The notes under the pieces: model-generated
What the model was told of the DNA's origin: nothing
The model's input: only the letters and a program-made list of their open reading frames with translations
Database searches by the model: none
Made by a program: the position numbers and the translations under genes
From: an uncultured Collinsella sp.
Lineage (GTDB): Bacteria; Actinomycetota; Coriobacteriia; Coriobacteriales; Coriobacteriaceae
NCBI GenBank assembly: GCA_958423535.1
Contig: CATZRJ010000027.1
Location: forward strand, 1-25,579
Length of the DNA: 25,579 nucleotides
Reading direction: 5' to 3'
Part shown: positions 13,675 through 21,208 of the stretch, in pieces
How positions within the stretch are numbered: position 1 is the first letter of the stretch
Layout of the letters: each line of letters opens with the position of its first letter

Positions 13675-16269
13675 TTGAAGCTCATCATCGCCGAGAAAAA
13701 CGACGCCGCGCGTCAGATCGCCGAGCGTCTGTCCACGGGTAAGCCCAAAAAGGACAAGGTGTACAACACCGCCATCTACCGTTTTGAGTGGAAGGGCGAG
13801 GAGTGCGTGACGATCGGCCTTGCCGGTCACATCCTCGCGCCCGATTTTTGTGACAGCGTGCTGTTCGATAAAAAGCTGGGCTGGTATTCGGTCACCGAGG
13901 ACGGCGAGATGCTGCCGGCCGACATACCCGATGGCCTGGCACGTCCGCCCTACGACACCAAGCGCAAGCCGTTTCTTGCCGATGGCATCTCCATCAAGGG
14001 CTGGAAGCTCGAGAGCCTGCCCTATCTCACCTGGGCGCCCGTCATTAAGTTGCCGGCCGAGAAAGAACTCATTCGCTCGCTCAAGAACCTTGCCAAGAAG
14101 TCCGACAGCGTCATTATCGCTACGGACTTCGATCGCGAGGGCGAGCTGATCGGTTCGGACGCTCTCAACAAGGTGCGCGAGGTTGCGCCCGACCTGCCGG
14201 TCGCCCGCGCCCAGTATTCTTCGTTTACCAAGGCCGAGATCACGCAGGCCTTCGATAATCTCGTCTCGCTCGACCAGAACCTGGCCGACGCCGGCGAGAG
14301 CCGTCAGCACATCGACCTCATTTGGGGTGCGGTGCTCACGCGCTACCTGACGCTCGCCAAGTTTGGCGGTTTTGGCAACGTGCGTTCTGCCGGCCGCGTG
14401 CAGACGCCGACGCTTGCCCTGGTGGTCGAGCGCGAGCGCGAGCGCATGGCGTTTGTGCCCGAGGACTATTGGCAGATCCGCGGCATGGGTGCCGCACAGG
14501 GTGCTGCCGAGGACGACCGCTTTAAGATTGCGCACAAGACGGCGCGCTTTACCGACAAGGACGCTGCCGAGACGGCGTATGGTCACGTCGACGGCGCTAC
14601 GACGGCGACCGTTGCCGCGGTGACCAAGCGCTCGCGTAAGCAGCAACCGCCCACGCCGTTTGCGACCACCTCGCTGCAGGCTGCCGCCGCGGCCGAGGGC
14701 ATCTCGCCTGCGCGTACCATGCGCATCGCTGAGTCCCTCTACATGGCCGGTCTCATCAGCTACCCGCGTGTCGACAATACCGTGTACCCCGCGACGCTCG
14801 ATCTGGGCGCCGTGGTGAGCGACCTGGCAAAGATCAACCCGGCGCTGGCGCCCGTATGCAAAAAGGTGCTTGCCGGCCCCATGAAGCCTACGCGCGGCAA
14901 AGTCGAGACCACCGACCACCCGCCTATCTATCCCACGGGCGAGGGCGATCCGTCCACGCTCGACGGCGGCCAGCGCAAGCTCTACGACCTCATCGCCCGC
15001 CGCTTCCTGGCGACGCTCATGGGTCCCGCGACCATCGAGAACACCAAGCTCGAGCTCGATGTGAACGGTGAGCCGTTCGTGGCTTCGGGCGATGTGCTCG
15101 TGACCCCGGGTTTCCGCGAGGCCTACCCGTATGGCCTTAAACGCGACGAGCAGATGCCGCCGCTTGAGCAGGGCGATACGGTCGACGTATTCGACATTAA
15201 GCTCGAGGCCAAGCAGACCGAGCCGCCCGCGCGCTACAGCCAGGGCAAGCTCGTGCAGGAGATGGAAAAGCGCGGCCTGGGCACCAAGTCCACGCGTGCG
15301 AGCATCATCGAGCGTCTGTACGCCGTGCGCTACCTCAAAAACGATCCCGTTGAGCCAAGCCAGCTGGGCATTGCCATCATTGACGCGCTGTCGCAGTTTG
15401 CCCCGCGCATCACGAGCCCCGATATGACCAGTGAGCTCGACGGCGACATGACTCGCGTGGAGCGCGGCGAGGATACCGAAGAGCATGTCGTGACGCACTC
15501 GCGCGCGCTGCTGGCCGGCGTGCTCGACGAGCTGCTCAAGCACACGCAGGAGCTGGGCGACGCCATCAGCGACGCCGTCACGGCCGATGCGCGCGTGGGA
15601 GCCTGCCCCAAGTGCGGCAAGGACCTGGTTATGAAGACGAGCGCCAAGACCCGCGGCAGCTTTATCGGCTGCATGGGCTGGCCCGACTGCGATGTGACCT
15701 ATCCGGTGCCGAGCGGCGTCAAGGTAAGCCCGCTCGAGGGCGAGGCCGCCGTGTGCCCCGAGTGCGGTGCGCCGCGCATTAAGTGCCAGCCGTTCCGCCA
15801 GAAGGCCTTCGAGATTTGCGTGAACCCCACATGCCCCACTAACTACGAGCCCGACCTTAAGGTGGGCGAGTGCAAGGTGTGCGCCGAGGCCGGACGTCAT
15901 GGCGATCTGATTGCACACAAGAGCGAGAAGAGCGGCAAGCGCTTTATCCGCTGCACCAACTATGACGATTGCGGCGTGAGCTATCCGCTGCCGGCGCGCG
16001 GCAAACTCGAAGCGACGGGCGAGACCTGTCCCGAGTGCGGCGCTCCCATCGTGGTGGTCAACACGGCGCGCGGTCCGTGGCGTATCTGCGTCAACATGGA
16101 CTGCCCGACCAAGGAGAAGAAGCCCGCCCGCGGCCGCAAGACTGCGACCAAGGCGAGCGCGGCAAAGAAGACCACGGCGGCAAAGAAGACCACGGCTAAG
16201 AAAGCCACTGCCGCCAAGAAGACGACCGCGAAGAAGTCGACCACCAAAAAGACCGCTGCCGACAAGTAG
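13675..16269 (+). CDS. topA: DNA topoisomerase I, archaeal-type, with lysine-rich tail
   Basis: A type IA topoisomerase that relaxes negative supercoils. It has 864 residues from a TTG start with AGGAG six bases upstream. The Toprim domain carries E7 and the acidic triad in TDFDREGE (D151, D153, E155). The catalytic tyrosine is Y363 in ISYPRVDNTVYP, a wording typical of archaeal TopA and unlike the usual bacterial ISYMRTDS. Four Cys4 zinc ribbons begin near residues 644, 694, 733 and 785. The third reads IRCTNYDDCGVSYPLP, again archaeal in style. Residues about 815-864 are a Lys/Ala/Thr repeat tail (AKKTT units) like actinobacterial TopA tails that bind DNA. It follows hypB by 54 bases and ends at a strong terminator. 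Confidence 0.93.
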   Translation: MKLIIAEKNDAARQIAERLSTGKPKKDKVYNTAIYRFEWKGEECVTIGLAGHILAPDFCDSVLFDKKLGWYSVTEDGEMLPADIPDGLARPPYDTKRKPFLADGISIKGWKLESLPYLTWAPVIKLPAEKELIRSLKNLAKKSDSVIIATDFDREGELIGSDALNKVREVAPDLPVARAQYSSFTKAEITQAFDNLVSLDQNLADAGESRQHIDLIWGAVLTRYLTLAKFGGFGNVRSAGRVQTPTLALVVERERERMAFVPEDYWQIRGMGAAQGAAEDDRFKIAHKTARFTDKDAAETAYGHVDGATTATVAAVTKRSRKQQPPTPFATTSLQAAAAAEGISPARTMRIAESLYMAGLISYPRVDNTVYPATLDLGAVVSDLAKINPALAPVCKKVLAGPMKPTRGKVETTDHPPIYPTGEGDPSTLDGGQRKLYDLIARRFLATLMGPATIENTKLELDVNGEPFVASGDVLVTPGFREAYPYGLKRDEQMPPLEQGDTVDVFDIKLEAKQTEPPARYSQGKLVQEMEKRGLGTKSTRASIIERLYAVRYLKNDPVEPSQLGIAIIDALSQFAPRITSPDMTSELDGDMTRVERGEDTEEHVVTHSRALLAGVLDELLKHTQELGDAISDAVTADARVGACPKCGKDLVMKTSAKTRGSFIGCMGWPDCDVTYPVPSGVKVSPLEGEAAVCPECGAPRIKCQPFRQKAFEICVNPTCPTNYEPDLKVGECKVCAEAGRHGDLIAHKSEKSGKRFIRCTNYDDCGVSYPLPARGKLEATGETCPECGAPIVVVNTARGPWRICVNMDCPTKEKKPARGRKTATKASAAKKTTAAKKTTAKKATAAKKTTAKKSTTKKTAADK

Positions 16270-16296
16270 CCGCACGGTCGAAACATCGCCTAAAAC

Positions 16297-16336
16297 AAAA
16301 ACGAGCGAGGGTCCCATGATCCTCGCTCGTTTTTTG
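16297..16336 (+). terminator. Strong intrinsic terminator after topA
   Basis: ACGAGCGAGG (16301-16310) pairs perfectly with CCTCGCTCGT (16321-16330), flanked by AAAA and TTTTTT that extend the stem. The loop is GTCCCATGAT. Because of the A-run on one side and the T-run on the other, it can also work for the converging minus-strand zinc-ribbon gene. Confidence 0.93.
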
Positions 16337-16339
16337 CGT

Positions 16340-16393
16340 AGTCATTGGGGACGTTCTTTAATGACTAGCTGTTTAAGAACGTCGCATGCGACT
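16340..16393. repeat. Degenerate palindrome with GGGGACGTTC core
   Basis: GACGTTCTTTAA (16350-16361) and TTTAAGAACGTC (16372-16383) pair with one mismatch around a 10-base loop. AGTC (16340) and GACT (16393) match again at the outer edge, while the bases between do not. It looks like a decayed longer palindrome. Its right end overlaps the stop codon of the zinc-ribbon gene. Confidence 0.55.
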
Positions 16394-17369
16394 AGTTCAC
16401 CTCGACAGGCTTGGCGCCGGGATAGCGGTCCTCAAAGTCCTGACGGTACTTGTTGTCATTGGTGCCCGCCACGTTGTCGCGCGACAGCGGCGCCACGATT
16501 TCGTCCTTATGGTCCGCGGGCTTTGCGTACTTTAGGCTGATCTCCCAGGCATCGCAGATCGCGTCGATGCGGTGGTCCAGGTCGTCATACAGGGCGACGA
16601 TGTCTTTCCAGGAGCTGTAGTTCTTAGAGCTCATGGGGACGTCCAGGTCCTCGACGATATCGTAGTACTGTTCGATGGTGTCTTCCGTGCGCTCGGCGAC
16701 ATCAGCGAGATTTTGACGGGTGGTACGGTCCTCTTCCAGATAACCGCCATTGAACGCCTCTGCGCAGGCACGGACCTGGCTATCGAGATCTTCGAGCAGG
16801 TCGTAGTATTCGCTCAGGCGACGGTAGAGGTTTTGCTCGGAGAGGGTTGCTTCGCCGTCATCATCATCGTCGTCATCGTCGTAAAGGCTATTGAGGTTGC
16901 CAAGGGGCTTAAGGTCGTCGGAGTCGACATCATGGTGCAGCTTAGTAATCTCGGCAGTCGTTTGCGTGGCGGCGTTGTCGAAAGGCTTGATCACAAAAAA
17001 GATGACCAAGGCGATGATAATTGCCACGAGCACAACGATAACGGCGATAAGCGCCTTGGTGCTGCTCTTTTTGGCGGCGGGGGCCTGCGGTGAATCAGGC
17101 GCGTACGTAGATGCCGGTTGCTGTTGGGGCGGGGTGTCCGCGACGGGTATGCGCTGCGTCGTTTCGACCGCTGCGGGGCTGGCGGCGGGGTCGGGGCGAT
17201 AGGCGAGGGGGCCGTCCGGCTTAGCTTGCGGCGTATCGAGGAAGCCGGTCTGCTCAAACGCGGGTTGGCCATTGCTTGCGGTTGTCTGCTCAACGGGTGC
17301 ACCGCATGAGGTGCAGAACTTGGCATCATCTGCAAGAAGTTTGCCGCACGAGGCGCAATACCGAGACAT
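16392..17369 (-). CDS. Zinc-ribbon membrane-anchored protein
   Basis: A protein of unknown function with 325 residues. It has an N-terminal Cys4 zinc ribbon (C5, C8, C19, C22 in YCASCGKLLADDAKFCTSCG), then a Pro/Ala/Gln-rich linker to about residue 100. One strong membrane helix follows (ALIAVIVVLVAIIIALVIFF, about 110-130), and then an outside domain that is acidic and helical. The outside domain opens with eight consecutive Asp after LNSLY. This arrangement (cytosolic ribbon, one helix, extracellular domain) is common in Gram-positive proteins, but no named domain was recognised in the outer part. ATG at 17369 has AAAGGAG five bases upstream and starts right before the ribbon. It is divergent from tmk. 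Confidence 0.88.
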   Translation of the reverse strand: MSRYCASCGKLLADDAKFCTSCGAPVEQTTASNGQPAFEQTGFLDTPQAKPDGPLAYRPDPAASPAAVETTQRIPVADTPPQQQPASTYAPDSPQAPAAKKSSTKALIAVIVVLVAIIIALVIFFVIKPFDNAATQTTAEITKLHHDVDSDDLKPLGNLNSLYDDDDDDDDGEATLSEQNLYRRLSEYYDLLEDLDSQVRACAEAFNGGYLEEDRTTRQNLADVAERTEDTIEQYYDIVEDLDVPMSSKNYSSWKDIVALYDDLDHRIDAICDAWEISLKYAKPADHKDEIVAPLSRDNVAGTNDNKYRQDFEDRYPGAKPVEVN

Positions 17370-17406
17370 TGCCACTCCTTTCGCCACATTTCAATGCAAT
17401 ACGACG

Positions 17407-17412
17407 ATTATA
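17407..17412 (-). promoter_or_regulatory. -10 box of the zinc-ribbon gene
   Basis: On the minus strand TATAAT (perfect consensus) stands 38 bases before the ATG, giving a leader of about 32 bases that contains the ribosome-binding site. The -35 region 17 bases upstream (GATGGG) is weak and lies next to the 23-bp inverted repeat, which could affect this promoter. Confidence 0.6.
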
Positions 17413-17437
17413 CCCAGCGTCCAAAATTCCCCATCAT

Positions 17438-17506
17438 AAGTTGCGGTGAAATAGGGACTGTTTGGCGGTCTCAGGGCTTCAACCAGTCCCTATTTCACCG
17501 CAACTT
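17438..17506. repeat. Perfect 23-bp inverted repeat (REP-like)
   Basis: Bases 17438-17460 are the exact reverse complement of 17484-17506 (the arm begins AAGTTGCGGTGAAATAGGGA), with a 23-base loop. It sits alone in the 239-base space between the divergent zinc-ribbon and tmk genes. There is no T-run, so it is not a terminator. The perfect match over 46 paired bases suggests a recently placed or maintained palindromic repeat of the REP type. Confidence 0.85.
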
Positions 17507-17526
17507 TGGAAAGGCACCATTAGCCA

Positions 17527-17556
17527 TTGGAGACGCGCCGAGCACTGGGGTATCAT
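17527..17556 (+). promoter_or_regulatory. Candidate promoter of tmk-holB-ricT
   Basis: TATCAT (17551-17556) with TTGGAG (17527-17532) 18 bases upstream. The surrounding string GGGGTATCATGGC occurs again before comF, supporting a shared -10 context. Confidence 0.45.
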
Positions 17557-17608
17557 GGCTTGGTTGATATATCTGCATTTACGCGCCTTGCAGGAAGGGG
17601 CTGCGCCC

Positions 17609-18292
17609 ATGGCTTTTGAGCCCGCTCAACATAGCTTTATCACGCTCGAGGGCGTCGACGGCGCCGGCAAGTCCACGCAGGCGCGTCTGCTTGCCCGCGC
17701 GCTCGAACTCGCTGGCTACCAGGTTGTGAGCCTGCGCGAGCCGGGCGGTACCGCCATTAGCGAAAAGATCCGCGCTCTGCTGCTCGACCCCGCCAATACA
17801 GCGATGGGCGACACCTGTGAGTTGCTGCTCTACGAGGCAGCGCGCGCCCAGTTGGTGCACGAGGTCATAGCTCCCGCCCTTGCGGCCGGCAAGGTGGTCC
17901 TGTGTGACCGCTTCTACGATTCCACAACCTGCTATCAGGCATTTGCCGACGGCCTTGATCGCCAGATGGTGCGCGATGCCAACAACCTAGCCGTTGCGGG
18001 AACGCACCCGGCGCTCACGCTCGTCTATCACATCACGCCCGAGCAGGCGGCGCTGCGCATGGCAGCCCGTGGCGCGGCAGATCGCATGGAGGCCAAAGGC
18101 ATGGCATTCCAGGAGCGTGTCTACCAGGGATTCTGCGCTATTGCTGCCGAGGAGCCAAACCGCGTAAAGCTCATCGACGCCACTGCGACCGTCGAGGAAG
18201 TCTTCGAGAAGACGGTCGAGCAGATTCGCGCGTACGGTCTCGACATTTCGCAAGATGCTGTCGCCGCCGCGCTTGCCAAGGAGGCCGAGTAA
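17609..18292 (+). CDS. tmk: Thymidylate kinase
   Basis: Phosphorylates dTMP to dTDP for DNA synthesis. It has 227 residues, slightly longer than the usual 205-215 because of a C-terminal helical tail. The P-loop is FITLEGVDGAGKSTQ, REPGGT lies in the dTMP-binding region, VVLCDRFYDST holds the DR(Y/F) motif, and the lid follows in ARGAADRMEA. The ATG at 17609 is chosen over in-frame starts further upstream because AAGGGG lies eight bases before it and the product then matches the family start. The stop is followed at once by holB, a standard tmk-holB arrangement. Confidence 0.96.
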   Translation: MAFEPAQHSFITLEGVDGAGKSTQARLLARALELAGYQVVSLREPGGTAISEKIRALLLDPANTAMGDTCELLLYEAARAQLVHEVIAPALAAGKVVLCDRFYDSTTCYQAFADGLDRQMVRDANNLAVAGTHPALTLVYHITPEQAALRMAARGAADRMEAKGMAFQERVYQGFCAIAAEEPNRVKLIDATATVEEVFEKTVEQIRAYGLDISQDAVAAALAKEAE

Positions 18293-18293
18293 C

Positions 18294-19421
18294 ATGGCCC
18301 CCGCTCAGGCAAGCCTGCTGGCCAAGCTCGACACCCAAGAGCGCGTTCGCGATTTTTTGACCAACGCCGTCGCCAGCGGCCGCGCATCGCACGCCTACCT
18401 GTTTTTGGGCGCTCCCGGTGCCGGCAAGCTCGATGCCGCATGGGCGCTCGCCCAGGCCTTCCTGTGCGAGCAGGACGGCTGCGGAGCATGCGACAGCTGC
18501 GTACGCGTTGCTCGGCATACGCATCCTGACGTGCACTATTACACGCCCGAGAGCGCCACAGGCTACCTCATTGCCCAGACCCGCGAGCTGCTCGATGACG
18601 TGTCGCTGGCGCCCATCCGTGCCAAGGCCAAGGTCTACATCATCGATCGCGCCGAGCAACTGCGCGCTAACACCGCCAACGCGCTGCTCAAGACACTCGA
18701 GGAGCCGCCCGAGGGCGTTATGTTCATCTTGTTGGGCACCTCGGCAGACGTGATGTTGCCCACCATCGTGAGCCGCTGTCAGTGCGTGCCGTTTCGGTTG
18801 GTGTCGCCCACCGTGGCCGCGCAGGCCGTGAGTCGCGCGACGGGTCAGGACCTCGCGCGCTGTCGCATGGCGGTCGCCGTGGCGGGAAGCCCCACACGCG
18901 GCATCGAGTTCCTTAAGAGTGCCGAGCGCCAGGATGCTCGCCGCCAAATGGTCCGCGCCATCGATTCGCTCATCGCTGCCGACGAGGCTGATGTGCTCAG
19001 CCGCGCCAAGTCGCTCATCGTCGCCGTTAAGGCACCGCTCGCCGAGGTCAAGTCCACACAGGAAAAGGTGCTCGAGCAAAACGCCGACTACCTGTCGCGT
19101 GGAGCATTGAAGCAGCTTGAGGACCGCAACAAGCGCGAACTCAACGCGCGCGAGCGTTCGGGTATCATGGAAGCGCTGGCGAGCGCGCGGACGCTCATGC
19201 GCGACGTGCTGCTGACGCTTCAGGACGAGGCGGCCGACGTCGTGAACGAAGACGTGCGCGACACGATCGGGCGGCTTGCCGCCGCGACGAATGCTGCGGG
19301 TGCCACCCGGGCGCTCGAGGCGGTCGCGACCGCCGAGCGCAACATCGCCAGAAACGTTACTCCCCAGCTGGCCATCGAGGTCATGCTGTTCGATATCAGG
19401 AAGGCACTGAAATGCCGTTAG
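18294..19421 (+). CDS. holB: DNA polymerase III delta' subunit
   Basis: Part of the clamp-loader complex that places the sliding clamp on DNA. It has 375 residues. The Walker A position reads GAPGAGKLD, with Leu in place of the usual Ser/Thr, as expected for a delta' subunit that need not hydrolyse ATP. A Cys4 zinc module (C58, C63, C66, C69) and the conserved TIVSRCQ motif that supplies the arginine finger identify it. The second half is helical. ATG at 18294 lies one base after the tmk stop, with AAGGAGG inside the end of tmk. It overlaps ricT by 10 bases, so the three genes form one translationally coupled unit. Confidence 0.94.
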   Translation: MAPAQASLLAKLDTQERVRDFLTNAVASGRASHAYLFLGAPGAGKLDAAWALAQAFLCEQDGCGACDSCVRVARHTHPDVHYYTPESATGYLIAQTRELLDDVSLAPIRAKAKVYIIDRAEQLRANTANALLKTLEEPPEGVMFILLGTSADVMLPTIVSRCQCVPFRLVSPTVAAQAVSRATGQDLARCRMAVAVAGSPTRGIEFLKSAERQDARRQMVRAIDSLIAADEADVLSRAKSLIVAVKAPLAEVKSTQEKVLEQNADYLSRGALKQLEDRNKRELNARERSGIMEALASARTLMRDVLLTLQDEAADVVNEDVRDTIGRLAAATNAAGATRALEAVATAERNIARNVTPQLAIEVMLFDIRKALKCR

Positions 19422-21106
19422 TCGTACCCGTTAAGTTTACCTACGCCTCGCGCGACCTGTGGTTCGACCCGCAGGATCTGGATATCCTCGAGGCCGATTA
19501 TGCCATCTGCTCCACCGAGCGCGGAACCGAGATCGGCCTGGTCACGGCCGATCCCTTCGAGGTGCCGCAAGACGAGATCGGTCAGCCGCTCAAGCCCGTG
19601 CTGCGCGTGGCGAGCGACATCGACCTGCAGCTTGCCGATGACCTGGCCATCCAGGGCGACGAGGCCATGGTCGACTTCCGCCGCCTGGTCAAGGAGCTCG
19701 ACCTCGAGATGAAGCCGGTCGGCGTCGAGTACCTGTTTGGCGGCGAGAAGGCCGTGTTCTACTTTGCGGCCGAGGAGCGCGTCGATTTTCGCCAGCTCGT
19801 CAAGGATCTGTCCTCGACGCTGCACATTCGCGTCGACATGCGTCAGATCGGCGTGCGCGATGAGACCCGCCTTGTGGGCGGCTATGCCCAATGCGGACAG
19901 GAGCTCTGCTGCACGCGCTTTGGCGGACAGTTTGAGCCCGTCTCGATTCGCATGGCAAAAGAGCAGGACCTGCCGCTCAACTCGTCCAAGATCAGTGGCG
20001 TTTGCGGCCGCCTGATGTGCTGCCTGCGCTATGAGTTCGAGGCGTACAAGGACTTTAAGAGCCGTGCGCCCAAAAAGAAGACGCTCATCGATACGCCGCT
20101 TGGCAAGGCGCGTATCCAGGAATATGACACGCCGCGTGAGCAGCTGGTGCTGCGCCTGGAGAACGGCAAGGTCTTTAAGGTCAACCTGGCCGATATGACG
20201 TGCTCGGAGGGCTGCAAAAAGAAGGCCGCCGAACAGGGCTGCAACTGCCGCCCCGACTGTGTGACGCGCGATGTGCTCGAGCGCATCGAGTCGCCCGAGA
20301 TGCGCCTGGCGCTCATGGAACTCGATCGCGAGAACGGCGTTGACGTGGGCGATGGCCTGTCGAGTGCCGATCGTCTGGCCGGCACATCGATGCCCAAGCG
20401 CCGTCGTCGCGATGCCGAATCCGATGCTCGCACCGCTCAGGGCCAGGGCGAGGGCCGTGGCCGTGGAAAGGGCCGCGGCAAGGCCGAGGCACCCGAGGCC
20501 GAGGAGGCAGCTGGTGGCCGTCGCCGCCGCAAGCGCGCGGCGTCCGTCGACAATGGCGAGGCCGCGGGTAAGAACGCTTCCCGCGAGCGCGAGGCTCAGC
20601 AGCCCCAGCAGCAAAACCGCGGCGGTGGCATGAACCCCACGCGTCGTCGCCGCCGTCACCTGTCGAGCGAGGAGCGCGAGGACGCCTTCCGCGCCGCAGC
20701 CGCTCGCGAGGCCGGTGCCGCTCCCAAGGGTGGCTCGGGTTCCGACGCGCCTGCCGACAAGGGCGGCAAGCCGCGTGGTGAGGAGGAGCGCATGCCACGT
20801 CCGCGTCGTCGCCATTCCTCGGGCACGCAGCAGAAGCCCTCGGTTCCTTCTGTGGCCGATCAGGTTTCGGATGGCGAAGTCAAGGTCACGCGCCGTCGTC
20901 CCGGGGATGGCGGGGGAGCGGCTGCCAAGGCTTCGCGTGGCGCCGCTCGCGACGAGCGCGAGCCGCGCGAGGATCGCGGTGGCGAGGGCTCGGCCGACCA
21001 GGGTCAAAAGCGCCGTCGCCGCCGTCGCTCCCGCAAGCCGCGCCAGGACGGCGGCGAAGGCTCGACCCACACCTCGTCCGCACCGCAACCGCCTACCGGC
21101 GAATAA
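19412..21106 (+). CDS. ricT: RicT/YaaT-like PSP1-domain protein with long basic tail
   Basis: A PSP1-domain protein. In Bacillus the orthologue (RicT) joins RicA and RicF in an Fe-S complex that affects RNase Y and phosphorelay signalling. The conserved part covers residues about 1-320. The hallmark cysteines are C161, C166, C167, C198, C203 and C204 in YAQCGQELCCTRF and GVCGRLMCCLRYE. A further cluster C264, C268, C277, C279, C283 follows. Residues about 325-564 are a disordered Arg/Lys/Glu/Gly-rich tail with several RRRR runs, which the Bacillus protein lacks. It starts inside holB (10-base overlap), with AGGAAGG upstream. The tmk-holB-yaaT order is the same as in Firmicutes, which supports the assignment. 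Confidence 0.92.
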   Translation: MPLVVPVKFTYASRDLWFDPQDLDILEADYAICSTERGTEIGLVTADPFEVPQDEIGQPLKPVLRVASDIDLQLADDLAIQGDEAMVDFRRLVKELDLEMKPVGVEYLFGGEKAVFYFAAEERVDFRQLVKDLSSTLHIRVDMRQIGVRDETRLVGGYAQCGQELCCTRFGGQFEPVSIRMAKEQDLPLNSSKISGVCGRLMCCLRYEFEAYKDFKSRAPKKKTLIDTPLGKARIQEYDTPREQLVLRLENGKVFKVNLADMTCSEGCKKKAAEQGCNCRPDCVTRDVLERIESPEMRLALMELDRENGVDVGDGLSSADRLAGTSMPKRRRRDAESDARTAQGQGEGRGRGKGRGKAEAPEAEEAAGGRRRRKRAASVDNGEAAGKNASREREAQQPQQQNRGGGMNPTRRRRRHLSSEEREDAFRAAAAREAGAAPKGGSGSDAPADKGGKPRGEEERMPRPRRRHSSGTQQKPSVPSVADQVSDGEVKVTRRRPGDGGGAAAKASRGAARDEREPREDRGGEGSADQGQKRRRRRRSRKPRQDGGEGSTHTSSAPQPPTGE

Positions 21107-21151
21107 CGCCCGCGAGCGGATTTAGCCCGCCTTGCCCCGAGCGCATCGGGG

Positions 21152-21205
21152 TATCATGGCGCTGAATCAACAACCCTCCCTGCGACCGAACGTAGGGAGG
21201 GTTGT
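21152..21205 (+). promoter_or_regulatory. comF promoter and SD-sequestering hairpin
   Basis: TATCAT (21152-21157) is a likely -10 box, putting the transcript start near 21164. Directly after it, ACAACCCTCCCT (21170-21181) and AGGGAGGGTTGT (21194-21205) form a perfect 12-bp stem with a 12-base loop. The right arm contains the SD GGGAGG used by the TTG start at 21209, so the ribosome-binding site would be buried when the stem forms. No T-run follows, so a terminator is unlikely. Confidence 0.6.
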
Positions 21206-21208
21206 GTC

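Noticed and set aside
13102..16317. A 1071-codon open frame on the minus strand opposite hypB and topA
   Set aside because: It mirrors two well-identified plus-strand genes, gives a low-complexity His/Arg/Gly/Leu-rich product, and has no recognisable domain. Long antisense frames are expected from strong third-position GC bias.
18408..18431. A damaged Walker A motif in HolB (GKLD) as a sign of a pseudogene
   Set aside because: Delta' subunits often lack a working nucleotide site. The zinc module, the SRC motif and the full length are intact.
19418..21088. A 556-codon minus-strand frame opposite ricT
   Set aside because: It is an Ala/Leu/Arg-rich shadow of the low-complexity ricT tail, with no ribosome-binding site or domain.
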